From Orbaceae bacterium lpD02 (GTDB lineage Bacteria > Pseudomonadota > Gammaproteobacteria > Enterobacterales > Orbaceae), in assembly GCA_036251875.1 (NCBI GenBank), contig CP133960.1:2524258-2588257 (forward strand): 64,000 nucleotides of DNA. Reading direction: 5' to 3'. Shown here piece after piece: positions 47,114-57,313 of the stretch; position 1 is the first letter of the stretch; each line of letters begins with the position of its first letter. The translations under genes and the position numbers were made by a program. The notes below the pieces were generated by a model. The model saw only the letters and a program-made list of their open reading frames with translations. It was not told the DNA's origin and did not search any database.

Positions 47114-48208
47114 TTGAACTATATTACTTTTTTTATACAACCGGCAGGTGTGACAGGCATTGCGGTTAACATTAAGTCAAGGAAAGCAAATATTATTATT
47201 AAGCAACACATGCCAATTATAGACGCTAATAATAGTGACATTGTTGCTTTAGAGCTAAAGACATTAACACAGCAATTTTTAGCTGTTATTGGGCATAAGC
47301 AAAAAAGTAAGGTCATTTATCGTATAATTGTGGCGGATGGTAAGCTTATGCAAAGTCATTTAGCGCTGCCTAATATTGGATTGAATAAGTATGAAATTGA
47401 GCGCTATATTGAAGGTTCATTATATAAAACGTTTAATACTAAACAATTACTCAGTTATGATTATCGACTTAAAACAGATAATACTAAAAGTCTGCAGCTA
47501 ATCATTTATGCTTATCAACAGATTTTGATTAAACGCTATATTGAATTATACGAACACACAAAGCTGAGGTTTATTGGCGTTACCTCAAGCATGATTACTC
47601 ATGATGCAATTAGCGAATTGGATATCACCGAGTTTGACAAAATAGCACTTTTACCTACGATAGCAGGTATTAATTTTTTACCTTGGCGTGATCGCAAGCG
47701 GAAATACAATAGAGTATATTTTTTAGTCGTAATCATGGTTTTTTTTGTTCTTTATGGCATCGCCATTTGGTTATGGCGTGAGCATGCTTACTCATCCTTA
47801 GATGAACAATTACGACAAAATCAACTGATTCATAACGAGTTGCAGCAAAAAACGCAGCAATTAGCATTATTAATTAATGCACATAATACCTTACTAAAAC
47901 TTCAAGCAAATCTGGCGGAGCAAATAGCATCAAAAGAGCAATTTATTTTATTGAGAAGCTATTTGGGATTAGTCTCTTTAACTATTCCCGATGGGATATG
48001 GCTCAGTTCACTATCATATCAAAAAGAGACACTTGAACTTAAAGGGGAAAGTTTTTTATATGCTGATATTTTGATATTTTTAAATTTATTAGAACAGCAT
48101 GATAAAACCCAGCACTACCGAATTGTATCGGTAAAAATGCAGCAACATTTACTGCAATTTATTATTGATGCTAAACCTGCGAATTTGGTGCAAGAGTATG
48201 ATGATTGA
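47114..48208 (+). CDS. Fused HofM-HofN (PilM-PilN-like) protein
   Basis: Residues 1-185 look like a short PilM/HofM-type domain. From about residue 188 the sequence GINFLPWRDRKRKYNRVYFL followed by a membrane helix (about 200-220), a coiled coil and the SLTIPDGIWLSSLSYQKETLELKGES block is a typical PilN/HofN. In E. coli and Haemophilus these are two genes (hofM/N, comA/B). Together they form the inner-membrane assembly platform of a type IV pilus-like DNA-uptake machine. The start near 47114 is TTG with weak context. The following gene overlaps its end. Confidence 0.8.
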   Translation: MNYITFFIQPAGVTGIAVNIKSRKANIIIKQHMPIIDANNSDIVALELKTLTQQFLAVIGHKQKSKVIYRIIVADGKLMQSHLALPNIGLNKYEIERYIEGSLYKTFNTKQLLSYDYRLKTDNTKSLQLIIYAYQQILIKRYIELYEHTKLRFIGVTSSMITHDAISELDITEFDKIALLPTIAGINFLPWRDRKRKYNRVYFLVVIMVFFVLYGIAIWLWREHAYSSLDEQLRQNQLIHNELQQKTQQLALLINAHNTLLKLQANLAEQIASKEQFILLRSYLGLVSLTIPDGIWLSSLSYQKETLELKGESFLYADILIFLNLLEQHDKTQHYRIVSVKMQQHLLQFIIDAKPANLVQEYDD

Positions 48209-48728
48209 AATCCTTGATAGGTTTCTTTATCGGTCAGCTTCATTTCGTTATGGCGCTATAGCGATAAGTTCTATTTTATTATCTCTGTTAACTTATTATT
48301 TACTGATTATTCCTTGTGAGCAGCACTATCAAGACGAAGTACGAAATTATCATACTCTACAAGATGAGATAACAGCATTAGATAATAAACTTAATGATTA
48401 TCCTAATTACCAACAATTAATTACCAATATTGCAACGTTAGAGTCACAGCATAAAAACTATCGAGATTATTCGACTAGCCAATTAATTAAGATTATTTCG
48501 CAGCGCATACTAACTAGCCAATTAACGCTTATTGATTTTACTCAGCAGAGTGAAAAATTGCACTTTACGATCCAAGGTGATTACGCCAATTTTAGCCAAT
48601 TCATTGATCAATTATCGGCGCTTAATCTAAATATTGCCATTATACACATGTCAGTTACTCGGCAGGCTGGTAACTTAGCTTGTTTATTATCGCTTGCTTA
48701 TCAACATCAACAGGTAAAAGAGCGATGA
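48198..48728 (+). CDS. hofO: HofO/PilO-like membrane protein
   Basis: A 176-residue protein with one N-terminal membrane helix (residues 18-38, AISSILLSLLTYYLLI), a coiled coil (HYQDEVRNYHTLQDEITALDNKL) and a C-terminal ferredoxin-like PilO domain. PilO pairs with PilN in the periplasm. The tandem ATG at 48198/48201 overlaps the stop of the fused gene (ATGATGATTGA), so it is translationally coupled. Confidence 0.75.
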   Translation: MMIEILDRFLYRSASFRYGAIAISSILLSLLTYYLLIIPCEQHYQDEVRNYHTLQDEITALDNKLNDYPNYQQLITNIATLESQHKNYRDYSTSQLIKIISQRILTSQLTLIDFTQQSEKLHFTIQGDYANFSQFIDQLSALNLNIAIIHMSVTRQAGNLACLLSLAYQHQQVKER

Positions 48729-49108
48729 TAAAACACATTGTTATTCTATTGAGCATGATTTTATTAATACTAATATGCACAAAAATAGTACGTTCAACAG
48801 AAAAAAATCCATTTTTGTTTCCACCAGTACTGTCGTGCGATGAATTGAAAGATAAATTAATTGTACAACTAAATTTATGGCAATACCGAGGTTATGTTAA
48901 GCTGTGTCGAACTAAGCAGCAACAAACCACGACCGTTTGGCTATCTAGCCAACAGGATTGGTTAACAATTAACGATTTACTCACACCGACGTTATTAATG
49001 CCATGGTTAATTACTAGCATCTCATCAACACAGATCACATGGCAGGCTAGTTTACCATCGTACTGCCATAGCCAAGTTATTTTTAATATGAAGTTTGTAG
49101 GTAAATAG
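48725..49108 (+). CDS. hofP: HofP/PilP-like protein
   Basis: A 127-residue protein with an N-terminal membrane or signal segment (IKHIVILLSMILLILIC) and the PilP-like stretch EKNPFLFPP followed by WQYRGYVKLCR. PilP links the PilN/PilO complex to the secretin. ATG 48725 overlaps the hofO stop (ATGA), which is better than the longer frame from 48680. Family similarity is weak; the position before hofQ supports it. Confidence 0.65.
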   Translation: MIKHIVILLSMILLILICTKIVRSTEKNPFLFPPVLSCDELKDKLIVQLNLWQYRGYVKLCRTKQQQTTTVWLSSQQDWLTINDLLTPTLLMPWLITSISSTQITWQASLPSYCHSQVIFNMKFVGK

Positions 49109-49110
49109 TG

Positions 49111-50373
49111 ATGCAATCTCATACTCTAATTAAACGGATTATATCGGTAGCAGTGAGCTGCTTTGTGATGAATAGTTATGCTATAGATAACCTTAGTGAT
49201 AATGAACTCGTATCTTTGAATTTTCGCCAAGCACCGACCAGTATTATTTTACAAACACTAGCCGATCACCGACAACTCAATCTTATTTCAGAGGTGGAAA
49301 CAGATACACTGCAAACGATTAAGTTGACTGATATTGATTGGTATAGAGCTTTAAATATTATTACGCATAATGCGAAGTTACAGTATATTATTGATAATAA
49401 TATCCTCGTTATTACTACCATTCCTGATCCTAAAGGATTATTGGAGCAGCGCCGTAAAGAACAAATAGAACAAGAATTTACATTACCTTTAGTCTATTTA
49501 CCATTAAACATTAATTATGCTGATCTTAACTCGTTGCGAGCTATGATATTAGAACAAAATATCTTATCTGAAAGGGGAAAAGTTTTTATCGATGACCGAT
49601 CGAATAGGCTCATTATTTACGACATTAAAAGCAACACTGATAAAGCGGCTGTGCTCGCTCAACAGCTCGACAAACCTGTAGCGCAAGTGCATATTTCAGC
49701 TCGGATAGTGACAATGAGTAATGAAAGCTTATCTGAACTAGGGATTAAATGGGGATATACCGGCTCATCATCACAATTACTCAGTCAATTTGATATAAAC
49801 TTAGGCTTAACTAACTCGGCAGCAACATTGGGTTTTAATTTAGCGAAGCGCTCAAATAAGTTACTCGATTTAGAACTATCGGCGCTAGAAGCTGAAAATC
49901 AGTTGGAAATTATTGCCAGTCCAACACTACTTACTTCAAACAAGCATACCGCATCAATTAAACAAGGTACTGAAATTCCCTATGAAGTGTCAAGCGGCAC
50001 TAGTGGGGGCACTTCGATTGAATTTAAACAAGCGGTATTAGGTTTGGAAGTAACCCCAAGAGTATTGGCGAATAATCAAATAGAATTAGCATTATACATT
50101 ACGCAAAATACAGCAGGTAGAACGATTAAGCGTTCAGATGGCGGCGAAGCATTGGCTATTGATACACAAGAAATTAGAACGCAAGTGTTGGTTAGCAATA
50201 ATGAAACGCTCGTACTTGGTGGTATTTTTCAACAAACCCATCATCAAGATATTCGAGCTGTACCGGGGATCAATAAACTGCCCATTATTGGCAATTTATT
50301 TAAGTACCAAAGTAAAAAACAGCAAAAACGTGAATTAATTATTTTTATCACGCCACAATTAATCCGTTTTTAA
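49111..50373 (+). CDS. hofQ: HofQ/ComE-type secretin
   Basis: A 420-residue outer-membrane secretin of the PilQ/HofQ/ComE family: Sec signal peptide (cleavage after SYA near 27), STN-like N-domain (LNFRQAPTSIILQTLAD), one KH-like N1 domain, then the secretin core with QVHISARIVTMSNESLSELGIKWG, GTEIPYE and the C-terminal VPGINKLPIIGNLFKYQ. It forms the pore for DNA uptake or pseudopilus passage. GTG 49108 directly precedes the ATG. Confidence 0.92.
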   Translation: MQSHTLIKRIISVAVSCFVMNSYAIDNLSDNELVSLNFRQAPTSIILQTLADHRQLNLISEVETDTLQTIKLTDIDWYRALNIITHNAKLQYIIDNNILVITTIPDPKGLLEQRRKEQIEQEFTLPLVYLPLNINYADLNSLRAMILEQNILSERGKVFIDDRSNRLIIYDIKSNTDKAAVLAQQLDKPVAQVHISARIVTMSNESLSELGIKWGYTGSSSQLLSQFDINLGLTNSAATLGFNLAKRSNKLLDLELSALEAENQLEIIASPTLLTSNKHTASIKQGTEIPYEVSSGTSGGTSIEFKQAVLGLEVTPRVLANNQIELALYITQNTAGRTIKRSDGGEALAIDTQEIRTQVLVSNNETLVLGGIFQQTHHQDIRAVPGINKLPIIGNLFKYQSKKQQKRELIIFITPQLIRF

Positions 50374-50440
50374 TTTACTTTAATGGTTAGGCATGATGGA
50401 GTATAATCGTGGCAAGCATTTAATTTTATAAGGGCTTTTT

Positions 50441-51259
50441 ATGTTTCACGTAGTTGCCTCAGATCTTGATGGTACATTATTAAATCCGCAACATTCTTTA
50501 TCCGATTACACTAAGAAAATTTTGCAAGCTTTAAGACGAGAAAATATTAATTTTGTTTTTGCTACTGGTCGACACCATATTGACGTGGCTCAAATGCGTG
50601 AAAACATGGAAATAGACGCTTTTATGATCACATCTAATGGCGCCCGAGTTCATGATAGTAAAGGTAATTTAATTTATAGTAAAAGTCTCGAGCAAGATGT
50701 GGCTTATGAAGTTGCACAAGTTGCGATGGATGATCCACTCGTTTATACCCATATTTATCGTGGTGATGATTGGTTAATTAATAAAGAAGATAGGTATTCA
50801 CTTAGCTTTTTTAATGAAACAAATTTTAAGTATCGATTATTTGATCCAATTGATTTTGCTACCTCAGATATTGCTAAAATTTATTTTACTATCAGTGATA
50901 TTACTCATTATTCACATTTAGTGGAGCTAAAACATAGTTTAAAAGCTAAATATGGCTCACAAATTAATGTGGCTTTTTCGACCTTAAACTGTTTAGAAGT
51001 TATGGGAAGTGAAGTATCTAAAGGTTATGCATTAAAGGCTGTAGTGAATAAATTAGGTTTTACGCTACAAGATAGTATTGCCTTCGGTGATGGCATGAAT
51101 GATTTTGAGATGTTATCGATGGTAGGTAAAGGCTGCATTATGCAAAATGCCAGTGATGAACTTAAAAATAGCTTACCTAGCTTAGAAATTATTGGTTCAA
51201 ATGCAGATGAAGCTGTGCCTCATTATTTAAATAAACTCTTTTTTAATTCAGCGATTTAA
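50441..51259 (+). CDS. yigL: HAD-family (Cof-type) phosphatase YigL
   Basis: YigL dephosphorylates pyridoxal phosphate and sugar phosphates in E. coli. The 272-residue protein has the HAD nucleophile motif DLDGTLL near residue 8-14, the cap domain, Lys in [11 protein letters not shown] near 197 and the acidic motif FGDGMND near 221. It is close to YigL along its length ([22 protein letters not shown] region). tusA follows directly. Confidence 0.92.
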   Translation: MFHVVASDLDGTLLNPQHSLSDYTKKILQALRRENINFVFATGRHHIDVAQMRENMEIDAFMITSNGARVHDSKGNLIYSKSLEQDVAYEVAQVAMDDPLVYTHIYRGDDWLINKEDRYSLSFFNETNFKYRLFDPIDFATSDIAKIYFTISDITHYSHLVELKHSLKAKYGSQINVAFSTLNCLEVMGSEVSKGYALKAVVNKLGFTLQDSIAFGDGMNDFEMLSMVGKGCIMQNASDELKNSLPSLEIIGSNADEAVPHYLNKLFFNSAI

Positions 51260-51260
51260 C

Positions 51261-51488
51261 ATGAAAATAGATCGAGAACTTGATACATTAGGGCTACGTT
51301 GCCCTGAACCAATTATGCTGGTAAGAAAAACCATTCGAGATATGGAAATTGAGCAAATTTTGCATATTATTGCTGATGATCCGGCAACCGTGAGAGATAT
51401 TCCTGGATTTTGCCGACACATGGAGCATAAATTGATTGATTGCCAAATAGAGCAAAAACCCTATCATTATTGGATTAAGAAGCAGTAA
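51261..51488 (+). CDS. tusA: Sulfur carrier protein TusA
   Basis: TusA accepts sulfur from IscS and passes it to TusBCD for 2-thiouridine formation in tRNA. The 75-residue protein has the active Cys in [15 protein letters not shown] near residue 14 and [13 protein letters not shown]. It is slightly shorter at the N-terminus than E. coli TusA. Its ATG follows the yigL stop by 1 nt, so the two are coupled. Confidence 0.95.
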   Translation: MKIDRELDTLGLRCPEPIMLVRKTIRDMEIEQILHIIADDPATVRDIPGFCRHMEHKLIDCQIEQKPYHYWIKKQ

Positions 51489-51789
51489 TATTATTATCAT
51501 TTCAACTATAATTGCCAAGGTATATCGTTAAATTGATATTATTGGCAAATAATATTCAAGGTATTAATCTTTCTCGTTAAGTTTTTATTATATTATTTGA
51601 TTTTAATAAAAAAATAGATAAACTCGAACTTAAAACATAAGCGTTTAAGAGTGCTAACCTGATATTAATAAGCTATTTTCAGTAATAGTTATTTATCAAG
51701 AGTCGAGTTTTATATGATGAATAAAAGTTTGACTTTAAATTTATTGAATGATAATAATTATCATTAACATTTAATCGAAAGGTTATTAT
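51489..51789. other. tusA-sitA intergenic region
   Basis: About 300 AT-rich bases. The right third holds a -35 TTGACT at 51729-51734 and a -10-like TAATAA at 51752-51757 (17-bp spacer) with a Fur box over the -10. I see nothing definite in the left two thirds and no clear terminator after tusA. Confidence 0.5.
51747..51765 (+). promoter_or_regulatory. Fur box upstream of sitA
   Basis: AATGATAATAATTATCATT is a perfect 9-1-9 palindrome matching the classical Fur box (GATAATGATAATCATTATC) closely. It covers the predicted -10 of the sit operon, the expected place for repression by iron-loaded Fur. MntR is a less likely reader. Confidence 0.85.
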
Positions 51790-52704
51790 ATGACACTATG
51801 CAATCGTAGTTTGATAAAATATAATATTTTTTCTGCTTTGTTCTTTTCGCTACTGATTGTGATTAGCTGTCATGTTAATGCTGAACAAAAAAAGCTTAAA
51901 GTAATTACAACATTTACTATTATTCAAGATATCGCACAAAATATTGCTGGAGAGGCTGCTATTGTTGAATCAATTACTGTACCAGGAGCAGAAATTCATG
52001 AATACGAACCAACCCCAAAAGATCTTGTCAAAGCCCAATCAGCTGACTTAATTCTATGGAATGGCTTAAACCTAGAGCGCTGGTTTGAGCGATTTTTTCA
52101 AGATATTAAAAATGTACCCTCAGTAATAGTGACAGAAGGCATTTCCCCAATGCCTATTCAAGAAGGCAGCTACAAAGGTAATCCGAATCCCCATGCTTGG
52201 ATGTCTCCAAGTGAAGGACTTATTTACGTTGAAAATATCCGTAAAGCTTTGGTTAAATATGATCCTAATAACGCGGATATTTATAATCAAAACGCGACAA
52301 ATTACATTGAAAAAATAAAAGCGATGGACTTACCATTACGGCATAAGTTAGCAGAAATTCCTAAAGATCAGCGTTGGTTGCTTACCAGTGAAGGAGCATT
52401 TAGCTATTTAGCGCGAGATTATGATTTTAACGAGGCCTATTTGTGGCCTATCAATGCTGAGCAACAAGGAACGCCGAAACAAGTTAAGACCGTCATTGAT
52501 TTGGTCAGAAAATATAATATTCCCGTCATCTTTAGTGAAAGCACTATTTCAGATAAACCAGCGATACAGGTGAGCCGTGAAACGGGTATTAAGTATGGCG
52601 GTGTGCTTTATGTCGATTCATTATCCAAGCAAGATGGACCTGTTCCCACTTATATTGACTTATTGACCGTAACGGTTGCAACTATTGCTAAAGGTTATGA
52701 ATGA
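51790..52704 (+). CDS. sitA: Mn/Fe ABC transporter, periplasmic binding protein
   Basis: A 304-residue cluster A-I metal-binding protein (SitA/YfeA type). Signal peptide is residues 1-31 (ends HVNA). The four metal ligands are recognisable: His in [12 protein letters not shown] near 69, His in [10 protein letters not shown] near 135, Glu in [12 protein letters not shown] near 200 and Asp in GVLYVDSLS near 275. It delivers Mn(II) or Fe(II) to SitBCD. A Fur box precedes it. Confidence 0.93.
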   Translation: MTLCNRSLIKYNIFSALFFSLLIVISCHVNAEQKKLKVITTFTIIQDIAQNIAGEAAIVESITVPGAEIHEYEPTPKDLVKAQSADLILWNGLNLERWFERFFQDIKNVPSVIVTEGISPMPIQEGSYKGNPNPHAWMSPSEGLIYVENIRKALVKYDPNNADIYNQNATNYIEKIKAMDLPLRHKLAEIPKDQRWLLTSEGAFSYLARDYDFNEAYLWPINAEQQGTPKQVKTVIDLVRKYNIPVIFSESTISDKPAIQVSRETGIKYGGVLYVDSLSKQDGPVPTYIDLLTVTVATIAKGYE

Positions 52705-53597
52705 TGAACAACTCAAATGATCCGATGACATTAAATATTGATGATATCACTGTTACCTACAATAATGGCCATACCGCGATTCATAATACTAGCTTTAAAC
52801 TCAATGGTGGGACTATTTGTGCGCTGGTTGGCATTAATGGTAGCGGAAAATCGACACTATTTAAAAGCATTATGGGAATGGTTAAACCTCGAAGCGGTAG
52901 TGTCACACTCAATAATCTATCGGTCACTAAAGCGCTAAAGCAAAATATTATTGCTTACGTGCCACAAACCGAAGAAGTTGACTGGGATTTTCCTGTTTTA
53001 GTCTCTGATGTCGTCATGATGGGGCGTTATGGGCGTATGTCATTTCTACGGATCCCCTCCAAAGAAGATAAAAAGCAAGTAGACATAGCGCTAGAGCGCG
53101 TCAATATGTCGGCGCTAAAAAATAGGCAAATTGGTGAACTTTCTGGCGGACAAAAAAAACGGGTATTTTTAGCTAGGGCACTGGCTCAACAAGGCAAAGT
53201 ATTATTGCTAGATGAGCCTTTTACTGGAGTTGATGTTAAGACTGAAAATGCAATTATCGATTTATTAAAAGCATTAAAAATGGAAGGACATCTTATTTTA
53301 GTGTCTACCCATAACTTAGGTAGTGTCCCCGAATTTTGTGATCAGGTAGTACTATTTAATCGCACTGTACTGGCACAAGGGCCGACTAAAACCACGTTTA
53401 CCCCGCAGAACTTGATGACTACATTTGGTGGAGCATTACGCTATTTAAGCCTTTCCGGCGATAAATTGCATGACGACGAGGATCCAAGGGTGGTTTCTGT
53501 ATTGACCGATGATGAAAGAGCGGCAGTTTTTTATGGTGAAGGGCACGATGATTCACCCCACCACAACTTGCTGCATGAATCACTGAGGAAAAAATAA
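52701..53597 (+). CDS. sitB: Mn/Fe ABC transporter, ATPase
   Basis: A 298-residue ABC ATPase with Walker [10 protein letters not shown] near 43, signature LSGGQKKR near 147 and Walker [13 protein letters not shown] near 167. The C-terminal tail is charged and His-rich ([12 protein letters not shown]), possibly metal-binding. It overlaps sitA by 4 nt. Confidence 0.94.
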   Translation: MMNNSNDPMTLNIDDITVTYNNGHTAIHNTSFKLNGGTICALVGINGSGKSTLFKSIMGMVKPRSGSVTLNNLSVTKALKQNIIAYVPQTEEVDWDFPVLVSDVVMMGRYGRMSFLRIPSKEDKKQVDIALERVNMSALKNRQIGELSGGQKKRVFLARALAQQGKVLLLDEPFTGVDVKTENAIIDLLKALKMEGHLILVSTHNLGSVPEFCDQVVLFNRTVLAQGPTKTTFTPQNLMTTFGGALRYLSLSGDKLHDDEDPRVVSVLTDDERAAVFYGEGHDDSPHHNLLHESLRKK

Positions 53598-53598
53598 T

Positions 53599-54465
53599 AT
53601 GTGGGAACTATTATTAGAGCCTTTTCAGTATCAATACATGCTAAAAGCAATCTGGGCAAGTTGTTTAGTTGGCTCTGCGTGTGCTTTTTTATCTGCTTAT
53701 CTGATGTTAAAAGGGTGGTCATTGATGGGCGATGCTTTATCGCACTCAGTGGTGCCGGGGGTAGCAGGGGCTTATGCTTTGGGATTACCTTATTCTATCG
53801 GCGCATTCTTTACCGGTTTTTTGGCAGCGATCTCAATTACGATCATTCGTTATTTTAGTCGACTAAAAGAGGATGCGATTATTGGTTTCATTTTTTCCAC
53901 TTTTTTTGCTTTTGGTCTTTTAATTATTTCTCTAAACCCAACCTCAGTGAATATTAACGCCATTATTATGGGAAACATTTTAACCATTGCTGATGAAGAT
54001 TTATGGCAGGTAGAAATTATTATAGCCGCATCATTATTGCTATTAATTTTATTGTGGAAAGACTTATTGGTTGCTTTTTTTGATGAAATTCATGCGCGTT
54101 CGATTGGTCTATCACCTTTAAAGCTAAAAATTATTTTTTTTACTATTTTAAGTGCTTGTACCGTTGCAGCCTTACAAACAGTGGGAGCAATTTTAGTTAT
54201 TGCTATGGTGATCACACCAGGTGCAACAGCTTATTTATTAACTAATCGCTTTTCTCGGTTATTAATTATTGCCGTTTTAATTGGTTTTTTTTCTAGCGGT
54301 ATTGGCGCATGGCTTAGTTACTATCTTGACGGGGCAACAGGTGGCGTGATTATTACCTTACAAACGATCATCTTTTTATTAGCATTTCTATTTGCTCCTC
54401 AGCATGGTTTAATCCCTAACCGTTTACGCATTCGCAAACAGCTAAATAATAAGGAGTATTCTTGA
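53599..54465 (+). CDS. sitC: Mn/Fe ABC transporter, permease 1
   Basis: A 288-residue permease with about 8-9 membrane helices and the family loop LMLKGWSLMGDALSHSVVPGVAGAY split across helix 1-2. It starts 1 nt after sitB. With SitD it forms the transmembrane pore. Confidence 0.93.
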   Translation: MWELLLEPFQYQYMLKAIWASCLVGSACAFLSAYLMLKGWSLMGDALSHSVVPGVAGAYALGLPYSIGAFFTGFLAAISITIIRYFSRLKEDAIIGFIFSTFFAFGLLIISLNPTSVNINAIIMGNILTIADEDLWQVEIIIAASLLLLILLWKDLLVAFFDEIHARSIGLSPLKLKIIFFTILSACTVAALQTVGAILVIAMVITPGATAYLLTNRFSRLLIIAVLIGFFSSGIGAWLSYYLDGATGGVIITLQTIIFLLAFLFAPQHGLIPNRLRIRKQLNNKEYS

Positions 54466-55322
54466 TGGAATGGTTAAATTTTATTATTGAACCATTAAGC
54501 TACCCTTTTATGCAAAGAGCAATTATTGTTGCCATTACGACCGGATTCGTCTGCGCTATCTTATCTTGCTTTCTTGTCTTAAAAGGCTGGTCATTAATGG
54601 GGGATGCGATTTCTCATGCAGTTTTGCCGGGTATCGTTTTAGCTTATCTAGGAGGTATTCCCATTATTATTGGTGCATTTGCTTCTGGTTTTTTTTGTTC
54701 TTTGGCAACCGGTTACATTAAACAAAATTGCCGAGTAAAAGAAGATACCGTAATGGGGATTGTCTATTCTGGTATGTTTGCTTTTGGTTTAGTCTTGTTT
54801 TCCAAGGTCGATACTGAGCAACATCTTAATCATATTTTGTTTGGTAGCGTGTTAGGCACCACTCATAGTGAGCTTATTCAAATCGTTATTATTGCACTGA
54901 TTGTATCGGTAGTGACACTTATAAAACGCAAAGATTTAATGCTATTTTGTTTTGATCCTGTCCAAGCAAAAGTTGTTGGTTTGCCGACAAGGCTGCTACA
55001 TTATGGTTTATTAACATTTCTTGCTCTAACGATTGTGGCATCGTTGCAAGCAGTCGGTGTGATCTTGGTTATTGCCATGTTAATTGCGCCAGGTATTATT
55101 GCATTTTTATTATCTAAGCGGTTTGAGCGAATGCTAGTTATTGCGATTTTAGTGTCCATAATTTCTTGTATTTTAGGTACCTTAATTAGTTATCACTTTA
55201 GCGCCAGTACCAGTGCTTGCATCGTGTTGATTCAAGCGTTAATGTTTATTTTAGCTCAAAGCTATCGGCTCATGGTAGATTATCGATTTAGTCTTTTGCA
55301 TAGAAAAAAGCTCATTGAATAG
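54465..55322 (+). CDS. sitD: Mn/Fe ABC transporter, permease 2
   Basis: A 285-residue permease paralogous to SitC (LVLKGWSLMGDAISHAVLPGI). ATG 54465 is 8 nt after AAGGAG and overlaps the sitC stop; the TTG at 54462 is less likely. It closes the four-gene sit operon. No sharp terminator is visible in the 67-bp gap to convergent bamD. Confidence 0.93.
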   Translation: MEWLNFIIEPLSYPFMQRAIIVAITTGFVCAILSCFLVLKGWSLMGDAISHAVLPGIVLAYLGGIPIIIGAFASGFFCSLATGYIKQNCRVKEDTVMGIVYSGMFAFGLVLFSKVDTEQHLNHILFGSVLGTTHSELIQIVIIALIVSVVTLIKRKDLMLFCFDPVQAKVVGLPTRLLHYGLLTFLALTIVASLQAVGVILVIAMLIAPGIIAFLLSKRFERMLVIAILVSIISCILGTLISYHFSASTSACIVLIQALMFILAQSYRLMVDYRFSLLHRKKLIE

Positions 55323-55389
55323 AAATGGAATTGCGCGATAAGCTTAATGACAGAAAGCGGCGATAGATTTGCACCGCTTATCACTCACA

Positions 55390-56169
55390 TTAGAAAATCC
55401 ATAAAAATGGTTTATTACTGTCGATAGAGGATGAGGTATTACCGATATTCGCTTCAATAAGCTTATCTGTTTTTTCCGCTTCCTCGCTTAAACCTAATTG
55501 ATTATAAGCGTTACGCATCAGTACTAATCCATGCTTTGCTGAATCTGTATCAGGGAAGGTTATTAACATATCGTTAACACGATTAACAACCGCAACATAA
55601 GCCCCGCGTTCGGTATAATATTGTGCAACTCTAAGCTGGTATTTAGCTAAACGCTCTTTTAAGAATACAAGTCGTTTTTCAGCATCATAGCTATAAGGGC
55701 TATTTGGATAATTAGAGACTAAATGGCTAAAGTCTTTAAATGCAGCCTTAGCATATGACGTTTCACGATCAGCGCGATCAACATTAAACCAGCCCTGAAT
55801 TTGGTTATCATCTTGCGCCATATTAGCAAGACCACGAATATAAATCACCCAATCAACATTTGGATGGGTTGGATTAAGTTTTAAAAAACGGTCAATTGAG
55901 GCAATTGCTACGGGTAAGTCACCTGATTTATAATATGCATAAATTAAATCTAGTTGGACTTGTTGCGAGTAAGGGCCAAATGGATAGGCCTTATCTAAAG
56001 CCTCTAAATTTGCGATACTCGTTTTAAGATTACCACTTTGCAATTCTTGTTCTGCAATGGCATATAAATCTTTCTCTGGCACATTCTCAACATCAGGCTT
56101 AGCTGATGAACACGCCATTAGTAAACCAGTCATTGCCGCGATAAAAGAATATTTAAGATGTAATTTCAT
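55390..56169 (-). CDS. bamD: Outer membrane assembly lipoprotein BamD
   Basis: BamD is the essential lipoprotein of the BAM complex that folds outer-membrane proteins. The 259-residue product has a lipoprotein signal with lipobox LLMAC at Cys20 and five TPR repeats (YAIAEQELQSGNLKTSIANL, then YPFGPYSQQVQLDLIYAYYK). Sequence matches E. coli BamD. It is divergent from rluD, as in E. coli. Confidence 0.96.
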   Translation of the reverse strand: MKLHLKYSFIAAMTGLLMACSSAKPDVENVPEKDLYAIAEQELQSGNLKTSIANLEALDKAYPFGPYSQQVQLDLIYAYYKSGDLPVAIASIDRFLKLNPTHPNVDWVIYIRGLANMAQDDNQIQGWFNVDRADRETSYAKAAFKDFSHLVSNYPNSPYSYDAEKRLVFLKERLAKYQLRVAQYYTERGAYVAVVNRVNDMLITFPDTDSAKHGLVLMRNAYNQLGLSEEAEKTDKLIEANIGNTSSSIDSNKPFLWIF

Positions 56170-56317
56170 TCAATCATTAATCCATTGTTATTTATTTTAA
56201 AACTTTTATTTTAAGAAATATTAAAATAAACATTAACCCATTTGAGCGTATATGATACTCTAATTTATTATAGCTTAAAACACTCTAGAGTAAAAACTCT
56301 ACTTAATATAGATAATT

Positions 56318-57307
56318 ATGTCAGATAGCACACTAAAAAAGTTACAATTAACCGCCGAAATTGGCGAGCATCAGTTAGGCATGAGGTTAGATCAAGCTCT
56401 AGCTGAATTATTTTCACAGTACTCGCGATCACGAATTAAAGATTGGATCGTAGACGGTCATGTAAAAGTTAATAATATGGTTGTTGATAAGCCTAAAGAA
56501 CGTGTATTAGGCGGGGAACATATTATTCTTAACGCATTAATCGAAGAAGAAACCTATCACCAAGGTGAAAATATCCCCCTTAATATTGTTTACGAAGATG
56601 ATGATATTTTAGTTATTAATAAACCTCGCGATTTAGTTGTTCATCCCGGTGCGGGTAATCCAAATGGTACAGTACTAAATGCACTGCTCCATCACTATCC
56701 TGAAATTGCAAGCGTACCAAGAGCTGGGATTGTTCATCGATTAGACAAAGATACCACTGGATTAATGGTGATCGCTAAAACCATTGAAGCACAGACTCGC
56801 TTAGTCGAGTCTTTACAGTTGCGTGAAATTACACGTGAGTATGAAGCCGTTGCTATGGGTATTATGACGGCTGGTGGGACGATTGATAAGCCGATTACGC
56901 GTCATCCGACTAAACGCACACATATGGCGGTATTCCCAACTGGCAAACCCGCGGTAACCCATTACCGTGTAATGGAGAAATATCGCGCACATACACGTTT
57001 ACGCTTACGTCTTGAAACAGGACGCACACACCAAATTCGTGTTCATATGGCACATTATGCCCATCCACTCATTGGTGACCAGTTATATGGCGGAAGACCA
57101 AGGCCACCAAAAGGCGCGACGGAGGAGTTCATCCAAACTTTGCGTAATTTTGATCGTCAAGCCTTACATGCAACGATGTTAAGATTATTTCATCCCATCA
57201 CGGGAGAACAGATGGAATGGCATGCTCCAATTCCAGAAGATATGCAGCAATTGATCAAGGTGTTGCAAGAAGATACTAAATTGCATCAAGATGAGATCGA
57301 TTGGTAA
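56318..57307 (+). CDS. rluD: 23S rRNA pseudouridine synthase D
   Basis: RluD makes pseudouridines 1911, 1915 and 1917 in helix 69 of 23S rRNA. The 329-residue protein has an N-terminal S4 domain (residues 20-80), the catalytic Asp near 142 in VHRLDKDTTGL, and RLETGRTHQIRVHM near 225. pgeF follows after 6 nt, a conserved pair. Confidence 0.96.
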   Translation: MSDSTLKKLQLTAEIGEHQLGMRLDQALAELFSQYSRSRIKDWIVDGHVKVNNMVVDKPKERVLGGEHIILNALIEEETYHQGENIPLNIVYEDDDILVINKPRDLVVHPGAGNPNGTVLNALLHHYPEIASVPRAGIVHRLDKDTTGLMVIAKTIEAQTRLVESLQLREITREYEAVAMGIMTAGGTIDKPITRHPTKRTHMAVFPTGKPAVTHYRVMEKYRAHTRLRLRLETGRTHQIRVHMAHYAHPLIGDQLYGGRPRPPKGATEEFIQTLRNFDRQALHATMLRLFHPITGEQMEWHAPIPEDMQQLIKVLQEDTKLHQDEIDW

Positions 57308-57313
57308 ATAACA

